From Pogonophryne albipinna (Eukaryota; Chordata; Actinopteri; Perciformes; Artedidraconidae), in the NCBI GenBank assembly GCA_028583405.1, contig JAPTMU010000278.1, positions 62,001 to 126,000 of the forward strand: 64,000 nucleotides of DNA, read 5' to 3'. Numbering within the stretch: the first letter of the stretch is position 1; each line of letters starts with the position of its first letter. Both the position numbers and the translations under genes were made by a program. Shown here piece by piece: positions 10,380-25,759 of the stretch. The notes under the pieces are model-generated. The model was not told the DNA's origin. It ran no database searches and was given only the letters and a program-made list of their open reading frames with translations.

Positions 10380-13300
10380 GTAATGACATCATGCTCATAG
10401 ATCACGTAATGACATCATGCTCATAGATCACGTAATGACATCATGCTCATAGATCACGTAATGACATCATGCTCATAGATCACGTAATGACATCATGCTC
10501 ATAGATCACGTAATGACATCATGCCCATAGATCACGTAATGACATCATGCCCATAGATCACGTAATGACATCATGCCCATAGATCACGTAATGACATCAT
10601 GCCATAGATCACGATGACATCATGCCCATAGATCACGTAATGACATCATGCCCATAGATCACGTAATGACATCATGCTCATAGATCACGTAATGACATCA
10701 TGCTCATAGATCACGTAATGACATCATGCCCATAGATCACGTAATGACATCATGCCATAGATCACGTAATGACATCATGCTCATAGATCACGTAATGACA
10801 TCATGCTCATAGATCACGTAATGACATCATGCTCATAGATCACGTAATGACATCATGCCATAGATCACGTAATGACATCATGCCATAGATCACGTAATGA
10901 CATCATGCTCATAGATCACGTAATGACATCATGCTCATAGATCACGTAATGACATCATGCTCATAGATCACGTAATGACATCATGCCCATAGATCACGTA
11001 ATGACATCATGCCCATAGATCACGTAATGACATCATGCCCATAGATCACGTAATGACATCATGCTCATAGATCACGTAATGACATCATGCCATAGATCAC
11101 GTAATGACATCATGCTCATAGATCACGTAATGACATCATGCCATAGATCACGTAATGACATCATGCTCATAGATCACGTAATGACATCATGACATAGATC
11201 ACGTAATGACATCATGCTCATAGATCACGTAATGACATCATGCTCATAGATCACGTAATGACATCATGCTCATAGATCACGTAATGACATCATGCCCATA
11301 GATCACGTAATGACATCATGCCCATAGATCACGTAATGACATCATGCCATAGATCACGTAATGACATCATGCCCATAGATCACGTAATGACATCATGCCA
11401 TAGATCACGTAATGACATCATGCTCATAGATCACGTAATGACATCATGCCATAGATCACGTAATGACATCATGCCCATAGATCACGTAATGACATCATGC
11501 CATAGATCACGTAATGACATCATGCCATAGATCACGTAATGACATCATGCCATAGATCACGTAATGACATCATGCTCATAGATCACGTAATGACATCATG
11601 CTCATAGATCACGTAATGACATCATGCTCATAGATCACGTAATGACATCATGCCCATAGATCACGTAATGACATCATGCTCATAGATCACGTAATGACAT
11701 CATGCTCATAGATCACGTAATGACATCATGCTCATAGATCACGTAATGACATCATGCTCATAGATCACGTAATGACATCATGCCCATAGATCACGTAATG
11801 ACATCATGCTCATAGATCACGTAATGACATCATGCTCATAGATCACGTAATGACATCATGCTCATAGATCACGTAATGACATCATGCTCATAGATCACGT
11901 AATGACATCATGCCATAGATCACGTAATGACATCATGCCATAGATCACGTAATGACATCATGCTCATAGATCACGTAATGACATCATGCCATAGATCACG
12001 TAATGACATCATGCTCATAGATCACGTAATGACATCATGCTCATAGATCACGTAATGACATCATGCCATAGATCACGTAATGACATCATGCTCATAGATC
12101 ACGTAATGACATCATGCCATAGATCACGTAATGACATCATGCTCATAGATCACGTAATGACATCATGCCATAGATCACGTAATGACATCATGCCCATAGA
12201 TCACGTAATGACATCATGCTCATAGATCACGTAATGACATCATGCCCATAGATCACGTAATGACATCATGCTCATAGATCACGTAATGACATCATGCCAT
12301 AGATCACGTAATGACATCATGCCCATAGATCACGTAATGACATCATGCCATAGATCACGTAATGACATCATGCTCATAGATCACGTAATGACATCATGCT
12401 CATAGATCACGTAATGACATCATGCCCATAGATCACGTAATGACATCATGCCATAGATCACGTAATGACATCATGCCCATAGATCACGTAATGACATCAT
12501 GCCCATAGATCACGTAATGACATCATGCTCATAGATCACGTAATGACCTCATGCCCATAGATCACGTAATGACATCATGCTCATAGATCACGTAATGACA
12601 TCATGCCATAGATCACGTAATGACATCATGCCCATAGATCACGTAATGAACATCATGCCCATAGATCACGTAATGACATCATGCCCATAGATCACGTAAT
12701 GACATCATGCTCATAGATCACGTGATGACATCATGCTCATAGATCACGTAATGACATCATGCCTCATAGATCACGTAATGACATCATGCTCCATAGATCA
12801 CGTAATGACATCATGCCCATAGATCACGTAATGACATCATTGCCCATAGATCACGTAATGACATCATGCTCATATATCACGTAATGACATCATGCTCATA
12901 GATCACGTAATGACATCATGCATGCCCATAGATCACGTAATGACATCATGCTCATAGATCACGTAATGACATCATGCTCATAGATCACGTAATGACATCA
13001 TGCCTCATAGATTCACGTAATGACATCATGCTCATAGATCACGTAATGACATCATGCTCATAGATCACGTAATGACATCATGCCCATAGATCACGTAATG
13101 ACATCATGCCCATAGATCACGTAATGACATCATGCCCATAGATCACGTAATGACATCATGCTCATAGATCACGTAATGACATCATGCTCATAGATCACGT
13201 AATGACATCATGCCCATAGATCACGTAATGACATCATGCTCATAGATCACGTAATGACATCATGCTCATAGATCACGTAATGACATCATGCCCATAGATC

Positions 13301-16300
13301 ACGTAATGACATCATGCCCATAGATCACGTAATGACATCATGCTCATAGATCACGTAATGACATCATGCCTCATAGATCACGTAATGACATCATGCCTCA
13401 TAGATCACGTAATGACATCATGCTCATAGATCACGTAATGACATCATGCTCATAGATCACGTAATGACATCATGCCCATAGATCACGTAATGACATCATG
13501 CCTCATAGATCACGTAATGACATCATGCTCATAGATCACGTAATGACATCATGCTCATAGATCACGTAATGACATCATGCCCATAGATCACGTAATGACA
13601 TCATGCCCATAGATCACGTAATGACATCATGCCCATAGATCACGTAATGACATCATGCCCATAGATCACGTAATGACATCATGCTCATAGATCACGTAAT
13701 GACATCATGCTCCATAGATCACGTAATGACATCATGCTCATAGATCACGTAATGACATCATGCCCATAGATCACGTAATGACATCATGCCTCATAGATCA
13801 CGTAATGACATCATGCTTCATAGATCACGTAATGACATCATGCTCATAGATCAACGTAATGACATCATGCTCATAGATCACGTAATGACATCATGCTCAT
13901 AGATCACGTAATGACATCATGCTCCATAGATCACGTAATGACATCATGCCCATAGATCACGTAATGACATCATGCTCATAGATCACGTAATGACATCAAT
14001 GCTCATAGATCACGTAATGACATCATGCTCATAGATCACGTAATGACATCATGCCCATAGATCACGTAATGACATCATGCCCATAGATCACGTAATGACA
14101 TCATGCCCATAGATCACGTAATGACATCATGCCCATAGATCACGTAATGACATCATGCCTCATAGATCACGTAATGACATCATGCTCATAGATCACGTAA
14201 TGACATCATGCTCCATAGATCACGTAATGACATCATGCCTCATAGATCACGTAATGACATCATGCTCATAGATCACGTAATGACATCATGCTCATAGATC
14301 ACGTAATGACATCATGCTCATAGATCACGTAATGACATCATGCTCATAGATCACGTAATGACATCATGCCCATAGATCACGTAATGACATCATGCTCATA
14401 GATCACGTAATGACATCATGCCCATAGATCACGTAATGACATCATGCCCATAGATCACGTAATGACATCATGCCCATAGATCACGTAATGACATCATGCT
14501 CATAGATCACGTAAATGACATCATGCTCATAGATCACGTAATGACATCATGCCCATAGATCACGTAATGACATCTATGCCCATAGATCACGTAATGGACA
14601 TCATGCTCCATAGATCACGTAATGACATCATGCTCATAGATCACGTATGACATCATGCCCATAGATCACGTAATGACATCATGCCCATAGATCACGTAAT
14701 GACATCATGCCCATAGATCACGTAATGACATCATGCCCATAGATCACGTAATGACATCATGCCCATAGATCACGTAATGACATCATGGCTCATAGATCAC
14801 GTAATGACATCATGCCCATAGATCACGTAATGACATCATGCCCATAGATCACGTAATGACATCATGCTCATAGATCACGTAATGACATCATGCTCAATAG
14901 ATCACGTAATGACATCATGCCTCATAGATCACGTAATGACATCATGCTCATAGATCACGTAATGACATCATGCTCATAGATCACGTAATGACATCATGCT
15001 CCATAGATCACGGTAATGACATCATGCCTCATAGATCAACGTGATGACATCATGCTCATAGATCACGTAATGACATCATGCCCATAGATCACGTAATGAC
15101 ATCATGCCCATAGATCACGTAATGACATCATGCTCATAGATCACGTAATGACATCATGCTCATAGATCACGTAATGACATCATGCTCATAGATCACGTAA
15201 TGACATCATGCCCATAGATCACGTAATGACATCATGCTCATAGATCACGTAATGACATCATGCCTCATAGATCACGTAATGACATCATGCTCATAGATCA
15301 CGTAATGACATCATGCCCATAGATCACGTAATGACATCATGCCATAGATCACGTAATGACATCATGCTCCATAGATCACGTAATGACATCATGCTCATAG
15401 ATCACGTAATGACATCATGCCCATAGATCACGTAATGACATCATGCTCATAGATCACGTAATGACATCATGCCCATAGATCACGTAATGACATCATGCCC
15501 ATAGATCACGTAATGACATCATGCTCATAGATCACGTAATGACATCATGCTCATAGATCACGTAATGACATCATGCTCATAGATCACGTAATGACATCAT
15601 GCCCATAGATCACGTAATGACATCATGCTCATAGATCACGTAATGACATCATGACATAGATCACGTAATGACATCATGCTCATAGATCACGTAATGACAT
15701 CATGCCCATAGATCACGTAATGACATCATGCCCATAGATCACGTAATGACATCATGCCCATAGATCACGTAATGACATCATGCTCATAGATCACGTAATG
15801 ACATCATGCTCATAGATCACGTAATGACATCATGCCCATAGATCACGTAATGACATCATGCTCATAGATCACGTAATGACATCATGCCCATAGATCACGT
15901 AATGACATCATGCCTCATAGATCACGTAATGACATCATGCCCATAGATCACGTAATGACATCATGCTCCATAGATCACGTGATGACATCATGCTCATAGA
16001 TCACGTAATGACATCATGCTCATAGATCACGTAATGACATCATGCCCATAGATCACGTAATGACATCATGCTCATAGATCACGTAATGACATCATGCTCA
16101 TAGATCACGTAATGACATCATGCTTCATAGATCACGTAATGACATCATGCTCATAGATCACGTAATGACATCATGCCCATAGATCACGTAATGACATCAT
16201 GCTCATAGATCACGTAATGACATCATGCTCATAGATCACGTAATGACATCATGCCCATAGATCACGTAATGACATCATGCCCATAGATCACGTAATGACA

Positions 16301-19300
16301 TCATGCCCATAGATCACGTAATGACATCATGCCCATAGATCACGTAATGACATCATGCTCATAGATCACGTAATGACATCATGCCCATAGATCACGTAAT
16401 GACATCATGCTCATAGATCACGTAATGACATCATGCTCATAGATCACGTAATGACATCATGCTCATAGATCACGTAATGACATCATGCCCATAGATCACG
16501 TAATGACATCATGCCTCATAGATCACGTAATGACATCATGCCCATAGATCACGTAATGACATCATGCCCATAGATCACGTAATGACATCATGCTCATAGA
16601 TCACGTAATGACATCATGCTCATAGATCACGTAGATGACATCATGCCCATAGATCACGTAATGACATCATGCCCATAGATCACGTAATGACATCATGCCC
16701 ATAGATCACGTAATGACATCATGCCCATAGATCACGTAATGACATCATGCCCATAGATCACGTAATGACATCATGCTCATAGATCACGTAATGACATCAT
16801 GCCTCATAGATCACGTAATGACATCATGCTCATAGATCACGTAATGACATCATGCTCATAGATCACGTAATGACATCATGCTCATAGATCACGTAATGAC
16901 ATCATGCCCATAGATCACGTAATGACATCATGCTCATAGATCACGTAATGACATCATGCTCATAGATCACGTAATGACATCATGCCCATAGATCACGTAA
17001 TGACATCATGCCCATAGATCACGTAATGACATCATGCCCATAGATCACGTAATGACATCATGCCCATAGATCACGTAATGACATCATGCCCATAGATCAC
17101 GTAATGACATCATGCTCCATAGATCACGTAATGACATCATGCCATAGATCACGTAATGACATCATGCCCATAGATCACGTAATGACATCATGCCCATAGA
17201 TCACGTAATGACATCATGCCCATAGATCACGTAATGACATCATGCCTCATAGATCACGTAATGACATCATGCCCATAGATCACGTAATGACATCATGCCT
17301 CATAGATCACGTAATGACATCATGCCCATAGATCACGTAATGACATCATGCTCCATAGATCACGTAATGACATCATGCTCATAGATCACGTAATGACATC
17401 ATGCCCATAGATCACGTAATGACATCATGCCCATAGATCACGTAATGACATCATGCCCATAGATCACGTAATGACATCATGCCCATAGATCACGTAATGA
17501 CATCATGCCCATAGATCACGTAATGACATCATGCCCATAGATCACGTAATGACATCATGCTCATAGATCACGTAATGACATCATGCCCATAGATCACGTA
17601 ATGACATCATGCTCATAGATCACGTAATGACATCATGCCCATAGATCACGTAATGACATCATGCCCATAGATCACGTAATGACATCATGCTCATAGATCA
17701 CGTAATGACATCATGCTCATAGATCACGTAATGACATCATGCTCATAGATCACGTAATGACATCATGCTCATAGATCACGTAATGACATCATGCCCATAG
17801 ATCACGTAATGACATCATGCCCATAGATCACGTAATGACATCATGCTCATAGATCACGTAATGACATCATGCCCATAGATCACGTAATGACATCATGCCT
17901 CATAGATCACGTAATGACATCATGCTCATAGATCACGTAATGACATCATGCTCATAGATCACGTAATGACATCATGCCCATAGATCACGTAATGACATCA
18001 TGCTCATAGATCACGTAATGACATCATGCTCATAGATCACGTAATGACATCATGCCCATAGATCACGTAATGACATCATGCTCATAGATCACGTAATGAC
18101 ATCATGCCTCATAGATCACGTAATGACATCATGCTCATAGATCACGTAATGACATCATGCCCATAGATCACGTAATGACATCATGCCCATAGATCACGTA
18201 ATGACATCATGCTCATAGATCACGTAATGACATCATGCTCATAGATCACGTAATGACATCATGCTCATAGATCACGTAATGACATCATGCTCATAGATCA
18301 CGTAATGACATCATGCCCATAGATCACGTAATGACATCATGCTCCATAGATCACGTAATGACATCATGCCCATAGATCACGTAATGACATCATGCCCATA
18401 GATCACGTAATGACATCATGCCATAGATCACGTAATGACATCATGCCCATAGATCACGTAATGACATCATGCCCATAGATCACGTAATGACATCATGCCC
18501 ATAGATCACGTAATGACATCATGCCCATAGATCACGTAATGACATCATGCCTCATAGATCACGTAATGACATCATGCCCATAGATCACGTAATGACATCA
18601 TGCCCATAGATCACGTAATGACATCATGACATAGATCACGTAATGACATCATGCTCATAGATCACGTAATGACATCATGCTCATAGATCACGTAATGACA
18701 TCATGCTCATAGATCACGTAATGACATCATGCCCATAGATCACGTAATGACATCATGCTCATAGATCACGTAATGACATCATGCCCATAGATCACGTAAT
18801 GACATCATGCCCATAGATCACGTAATGACATCATGCCCATAGATCACGTAATGACATCATGCTCATAGATCACGTAATGACATCATGCCCATAGATCACG
18901 TAATGACATCATGCCCATAGATCACGTAATGACATCATGCTCATAGATCACGTAATGACATCATGCCCATAGATCACGTAATGACATCATGCTCATAGAT
19001 CACGTAATGACATCATGCCCATAGATCACGTAATGACATCATGCCCATAGATCACGTAATGACATCATGCCCATAGATCACGTAATGACATCATGCCATA
19101 GATCACGTAATGACATCATGCCCATAGATCACGTAATGACATCATGCCCATAGATCACGTAATGACATCATGCCCATAGATCACGTAATGACATCATGCC
19201 CATAGATCACGTAATGACATCATGCTCATAGATCACGTAATGACATCATGCCCTAGATCACGTAATGACATCAGTGCCCATAGATCACGTAATGACATCA

Positions 19301-22300
19301 TGCCCATAGATCACGTAATGACATCATGCCATAGATCACGTAATGACATCATGCCCATAGATCACGTAATGACATCATGCCCATAGATCACGTAATGACA
19401 TCATGCCCATAGATCACGTATGACATCATGCCCATAGATCACGTAATGACATCATGCCCATAGATCACGTAATGACATCATGCCCATAGATCACGTAATG
19501 ACATCATGCTCATAGATCACGTAATGACATCATGCCCATAGATCACGTAATGACATCATGCCCATAGATCACGTAATGACATCATGCTCATAGATCACGT
19601 AATGACATCATGCCCATAGATCACGTAATGACATCATGCCATAGATCACGTAATGACATCATGCTCATAGATCACGTAATGACATCATGCTCATAGATCA
19701 CGTAATGACATCATGCCCATAGATCACGTAATGACATCATGCTCCATAGATCACGTAATGACATCATGCCCATAGATCACGTAATGACATCATGCCCATA
19801 GATCACGTAATGACATCATGCTCATAGATCACGTAATGACATCATGCCCATAGATCACGTAATGACATCATGCTCATAGATCACGTAATGACATCATGCT
19901 CATAGATCACGTAATGACATCATGCTCATAGATCACGTAATGACATCATGCTCATAGATCACGTAATGACATCATGCTCATAGATCACGTAATGACATCA
20001 TGCTCATAGATCACGTAATGACATCATGCCCATAGATCACGTAATGACATCATGCCCATAGATCACGTAATGACATCATGCCATAGATCACGTAATGACA
20101 TCATGCTCATAGATCACGTAATGACATCATGCCCATAGATCACGTAATGACATCATGCCCATAGATCACGTAATGACATCATGCCCATAGATCACGTAAT
20201 GACATCATGCTCCATAGATCACGTAATGACATCATGCCCATAGATCACGTAATGACATCATGCCCATAGATCACGTAATGACATCATGCCCATAGATCAC
20301 GTAATGACATCATGCCCATAGATCACGTAATGACATCATGCCCATAGATCACGTAATGACATCATGCTCATAGATCACGTAATGACATCATGCCCATAGA
20401 TCACGTAATGACATCATGCCCATAGATCACGTAATGACATCATGCCCATAGATCACGTAATGACATCATGCCCATAGATCACGTAATGACATCATGCCCA
20501 TAGATCACGTAATGACATCATGCCCATAGATCACGTAATGACATCATGCCCATAGATCACGTAATGACATCATGCTCATAGATCACGTAATGACATCATG
20601 CCCATAGATCACGTAATGACATCATGCCCATAGATCACGTAATGACATCATGCCCATAGATCACGTAATGACATCATGCTCATAGATCACGTAATGACAT
20701 CATGCCCATAGATCACGTAATGACATCATGCCCATAGATCACGTAATGACATCATGCTCATAGATCACGTAATGACATCATGCCCATAGATCACGTAATG
20801 ACATCATGCCCATAGATCACGTAATGACATCATGCTCATAGATCACGTAATGACATCATGCTCATAGATCACGTAATGACATCATGCTCATAGATCACGT
20901 AATGACATCATGCTCATAGATCACGTAATGACATCATGCCCATAGATCACGTAATGACATCATGCCCATAGATCACGTAATGACATCATGCTCATAGATC
21001 ACGTAATGACATCATGCTCATAGATCACGTAATGACATCATGCTCATAGATCACGTAATGACATCATGCCCATAGATCACGTAATGACATCATGCCCATA
21101 GATCACGTAATGACATCATGCCCATAGATCACGTAATGACATCATGCCTCATAGATCACGTAATGACATCATGCTCATAGATCACGTAATGACATCATGC
21201 TCATAGATCACGTAATGACATCATGCTCATAGATCACGTAATGACATCATGCTCATAGATCACGTAATGACATCATGCTCATAGATCACGTAATGACATC
21301 ATGCCTCATAGATCACGTAATGACATCATGCTCATAGATCACGTAATGACATCATGCCCATAGATCACGTAATGACATCATGCCCATAGATCACGTAATG
21401 ACATCATGCTCATAGATCACGTAATGACATCATGCCCATAGATCACGTAATGACATCATGCCCATAGATCACGTAATGACATCATGCTCATAGATCACGT
21501 AATGACATCATGCTCATAGATCACGTAATGACATCATGCCCATAGATCACGTAATGACATCATGCTCATAGATCACGTAATGACATCATGCCCATAGATC
21601 ACGTAATGACATCATGCCCATAGATCACGTAATGACATCATGCTCATAGATCACGTAATGACATCATGCCATAGATCACGTAATGACATCATGCCCATAG
21701 ATCACGTAATGACATCATGCTCATAGATCACGTAATGACATCATGCCCATAGATCACGTAATGACATCATGCTCATAGATCACGTAATGACATCATGCCC
21801 ATAGATCACGTAATGACATCATGCTCATAGATCACGTAATGACATCATGCTCATAGATCACGTAATGACATCATGCTCATAGATCACGTAATGACATCAT
21901 GCCCATAGATCACGTAATGACATCATGCCCATAGATCACGTAATGACATCATGCCCATAGATCACGTAATGACATCATGCTCATAGATCACGTAATGACA
22001 TCATGCCCATAGATCACGTAATGACATCATGCCCATAGATCACGTAATGACATCATGCCCATAGATCACGTAATGACATCATGCCCATAGATCACGTAAT
22101 GACATCATGCCCATAGATCACGTAATGACATCATGCTCATAGATCACGTAATGACATCATGCCCATAGATCACGTAATGACATCATGCCCATAGATCACG
22201 TAATGACATCATGCCCATAGATCACGTAATGACATCATGCCCATAGATCACGTAATGACATCATGCCCATAGATCACGTAATGACATCATGCCCATAGAT

Positions 22301-23804
22301 CACGTAATGACATCATGCCCATAGATCACGTAATGACATCATGCCCATAGATCACGTAATGACATCATGCTCATAGATCACGTAATGACATCATGCCCAT
22401 AGATCACGTAATGACATCATGCTCATAGATCACGTAATGACATCATGCTCATAGATCACGTAATGACATCATGCTCATAGATCACGTAATGACATCATGC
22501 CCATAGATCACGTAATGACATCATGCTCATAGATCACGTAATGACATCATGCTCATAGATCACGTAATGACATCATGCCCATAGATCACGTAATGACATC
22601 ATGCCCATAGATCACGTAATGACATCATGCCCATAGATCACGTAATGACATCATGCCCATAGATCACGTAATGACATCATGCTCATAGATCACGTAATGA
22701 CATCATGCTCATAGATCACGTAATGACATCATGCTCCATAGATCACGTAATGACATCATGCTCATAGATCACGTAATGACATCATGCTCATAGATCACGT
22801 AATGACATCATGCTCATAGATCACGTAATGACATCATGCCCATAGATCACGTAATGACATCATGCCCATAGATCACGTAATGACATCATGCCCATAGATC
22901 ACGTAATGACATCATGCTCATAGATCACGTGATGACATCATGCTCATAGATCACGTAATGACATCATGCCCATAGATCACGTAATGACATCATGCTCATA
23001 GATCACGTAATGACATCATGCCCATAGATCACGTAATGACATCATGCCCATAGATCACGTAATGACATCATGCTCATAGATCACGTAATGACATCATGCC
23101 CATAGATCACGTAATGACATCATGCTCATAGATCACGTAATGACATCATGCCCATAGATCACGTAATGACATCATGCCCATAGATCACGTAATGACATCA
23201 TGCTCATAGATCACGTAATGACATCATGCCCATAGATCACGTAATGACATCATGCCCATAGATCACGTAATGACATCATGCCCATAGATCACGTAATGAC
23301 ATCATGCCCATAGATCACGTAATGACATCATGCCCATAGATCACGTAATGACATCATGCTCATAGATCACGTAATGACATCATGCTCATAGATCACGTAA
23401 TGACATCATGCTCATAGATCACGTGATGACATCATGCTCATAGATCACGTAATGACATCATGCCCATAGATCACGTGATGACATCATGCTCATAGATCAC
23501 GTAATGACATCATGCCCATAGATCACGTGATGACATCATGCCCATAGATCACGTAATGACATCATGCCCATAGATCACGTAATGACATCATGCCCATAGA
23601 TCACGTAATGACATCATGCCCATAGATCACGTAATGACATCATGCCCATAGATCACGTAATGACATCATGCCCATAGATCACGTAATGACATCATGCTCA
23701 TAGATCACGTAATGACATCATGCTCATAGATCACGTAATGACATCATGCCCATAGATCACGTAATGACATCATGCTCATAGATCACGTAATGACATCATG
23801 CTCA
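10380..23804 (-). repeat. 26-bp satellite array, main block
   Basis: Roughly 516 tandem copies of TGACATCATGCYCATAGATC plus ACGTAA. The Y position (C or T) is the main polymorphism. There are 25-bp (GCCATAG) and 27-bp (GCCTCAT, GCTCCAT) variants, the latter concentrated at about 12700-18600, and rare CACGTGATG variants. The final unit breaks off mid-monomer at CATGCTCA|GCCCAAGCCC. No unique sequence interrupts this 13.4-kb block. The short Met-Ile-Asp-His-type open frames inside it are repeat artefacts. Confidence 0.97.
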
Positions 23805-24252
23805 GCCCAAGCCCTCAAATCTAAGTCAAACAAGTGTAATTTATTTTGTGACAAACGAACGTTTTCGTAGTTTGACGAGGCGATTAATGATAACTGTCTA
23901 ATACGGCTATCTTTTTAGCTAGCTTAGCAATGTGGCTAACATCTGCACATTGTGTCCATCATTATTTATATTACTGTAATATTACATGTTAATAAAATAT
24001 TTTAAAAATTATATTTTATAAAACAAAAAAGTTGTTTGAGATGATGCTTAATTTTATTTAATACGAATTCTTGTCATTTATTTTATTTATTGTTCTCATT
24101 GTTTAAAAGTGTTCTGGTTCTGGTGTGAAATAAAGCACAATAATTACATTTAAGACTGTTTCCCTTTTTTAAAGAAAACTATCGGAAAAGAATCGGAATC
24201 GGAATTCTTGACTTGGTATCGAAACCAAAATGTTGGTATCGTGACAACACTA
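23805..24252 (+). mobile_element. probable truncated hAT-like DNA transposon end
   Basis: AT-rich sequence beginning abruptly at the satellite edge and ending GGTATCGTGACAACACTA. Its reverse complement, TAGTGTTGTCACGATACC, resembles terminal repeats of fish hAT elements. Upstream are ATCGGAATCGG repeats and an AATAAA-containing stretch (24130 area). No transposase frame and no opposite terminus are visible, so it would be a one-ended remnant. The family call comes from memory of terminus style, not from a search. Confidence 0.45.
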
Positions 24253-24253
24253 G

Positions 24254-24420
24254 TCTAAGGACAGAGGGTCTAAGGACAGAGGGTCTGAGGACAGAGGGTC
24301 TGAGGACAGAGGGTCTGAGGACAGAGGGTCTGAGGTCAGAGGGTCTGAGGACAGAGGGTCTGAGGACAGAGGGTCTGAGGTCAGAGGGTCTGAGGACAGA
24401 GGGTCTGAGGACAGAGGGTG
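24254..24420 (+). repeat. 15-bp minisatellite, 11 units
   Basis: TCTGAGGACAGAGGG repeated, with A/G (TCTAAGG) and A/T (GAGGTCAG) variants. The period is a multiple of three, so both strands are open (RTEGL on plus), but there is no sign of a gene. Confidence 0.95.
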
Positions 24421-24446
24421 TCGTATTGTCATACTGATATTCTGTA

Positions 24447-24505
24447 CAAACTGTGAAGTCCACTGAGACAAATGTAACATTTGTCTCAGTGGACTTCACA
24501 GTTTG
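24447..24505. repeat. perfect hairpin, 28-bp stem, 3-nt loop
   Basis: Arms 24447-24474 and 24478-24505 are exact reverse complements separated by TAA. One further A-T pair extends the stem outward. The right arm leads into a fish retroposon-like tail, so the left arm may be a fold-back copy of retroposon sequence. It could form a cruciform, or an RNA hairpin if transcribed. Confidence 0.95.
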
Positions 24506-24543
24506 TGATATTGGGCTATAAATAAACATTGATTGATTGATTG
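24502..24543 (+). mobile_element. LINE/SINE 3' tail with TTGA repeats
   Basis: TTTGTGATATTGGGCTATAA then ATAAACATTGATTGATTGATTG resembles the common teleost retroposon tail (GCTATATAAATAAA plus a short tandem tail). A related tail is at 60171-60203. The body of the element is not recognisable upstream because the hairpin begins there. Confidence 0.5.
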
Positions 24544-25098
24544 CTTAAAATAATCCTTCTGCATCCAGTCTGTGACACTGTGAGTGTTGCACGGCCAGAT
24601 ACGGCTCAGCTGACTCAGATCAGGAGATATATGATACATTATGAAGTGATATGCCGCGGACTGTACTTAATGTTACTCTGATCCGGTTACTGATGTTGTG
24701 GCAGATATTTCAGTAAGCTTTCTTAACGCTAATGTTATAATAGTCAGATTGCTCTGAAGATGGAGGTGATATTCTATTCATGTTCACGTTCACACAGTCG
24801 GTGATTGTTGCCGGCCGTCTTTCCTGCAACGGCAGCTTTTCTGTATTTCCTTTCTCCTGTATTATGACTTGATCGCTTTAAACTCCGCACACTGAGCTCT
24901 GATTGGTCAGCAGGCGGTGCTTTCACTGAGTTGATCTCTTAGCCTGCAACCTAACCTGCTCCGGAGCAGGTTAGCCGCTCAGCATCAGTTACCATGGAGA
25001 TCTAGCCGCTAAAAAGAGAACTAGCGTCATAGGACCGGAAACCCAGAGTTAACCTGAAGTTAGCCGCTAAGCGAACATCCGGCTTCGTAGTACAGGCC
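24544..25098 (+). mobile_element. unassigned sequence, right part a probable MITE
   Basis: No convincing exon. The right end GGCTTCGTAGTACAGGCC (25081-25098) matches, as a reverse complement, a GGCCTGTACTACGAAGC terminus that I associate with fish MITEs. The interior has a 24-bp perfect palindrome (24951-24974) and GTTACCATGGAGAT. I cannot find the left terminus, so the extent is uncertain. It is likely intronic to tmub1 or the space upstream of its last exon. Confidence 0.35.
24951..24974. repeat. 24-bp perfect palindrome
   Basis: CTAACCTGCTCC is followed directly by its reverse complement GGAGCAGGTTAG, with no spacer. It lies inside the probable MITE, whose subterminal region it may represent. 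Confidence 0.9.
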
Positions 25099-25102
25099 TC
25101 TG

Positions 25103-25735
25103 GTGCTGTGTTCAGGTGTAGTGTTTGAGTGTTCAGGTGCTGTGTTCAGGTGTAGTGTTTGAGTGTTCAGGTGCTGTGTTCAGGTGTAGTGTTTGAGTGT
25201 TCAGGTGCTGTGTTCAGGTGTAGTGTTTGAGTGTTCAGGTGCTGTGTTCAGGTGTAGTGTTTGAGTGTTCAGGTGCTGTGTTCAGGTGTAGTGTTTGAGT
25301 GTTCAGGTGTAGTGTTTGAGTGTTCAGGTGCTGTGTTCAGGTGCTGTGTTCAGGTGTAGTGTTTGAGTGTTCAGGTGCTGTGTTCAGGTGTTGTGTTCAG
25401 GTGTAGTGTTTGAGTGTTCAGGTGCTGTGTTCAGGTGTAGTGTTTGAGTGTTCAGGTGCTGTGTTCAGGTGTAGTGTTTGAGTGTTCAGGTGCTGTGTTC
25501 AGGTGTAGTGTTTGAGTGTTCAGGTGTAGTGTTTGAGTGTTCAGGTGCTGTGTTCAGGTGCTGTGTTCAGGTGTAGTGTTTGAGTGTTCAGGTGCTGTGT
25601 TCAGGTGTAGTGTTTGAGTGTTCAGGTGCTGTGTTCAGGTGTTGTGTTCAGGTGTTGTGTTCAGGTGTAGTGTTTGAGTGTTCAGGTGCTGTGTTCAGGT
25701 GTTGTGTTCAGGTGTAGTGTTCAGGTGTAGTGTTT
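25103..25735 (+). repeat. 34-bp minisatellite in the last tmub1 intron
   Basis: About 18 units of alternating GTGCTGTGTTCAGG and TGTAGTGTTTGAGTGTTCAG, with some dimer loss and gain. The array ends about 25 bp before the splice acceptor at 25758-25759, so it replaces most of the region where a branch point and polypyrimidine tract would lie. A short tract, CTGTTCTCTCTCCCCTCAG, remains. Confidence 0.93.
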
Positions 25736-25759
25736 CTGACCTGTTCTCTCTCCCCTCAG

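Noticed and set aside
1..23804. CRISPR-like appearance of regular 26-bp repeats
   Set aside because: There are no spacers: units are contiguous and the sequence is plainly eukaryotic satellite.
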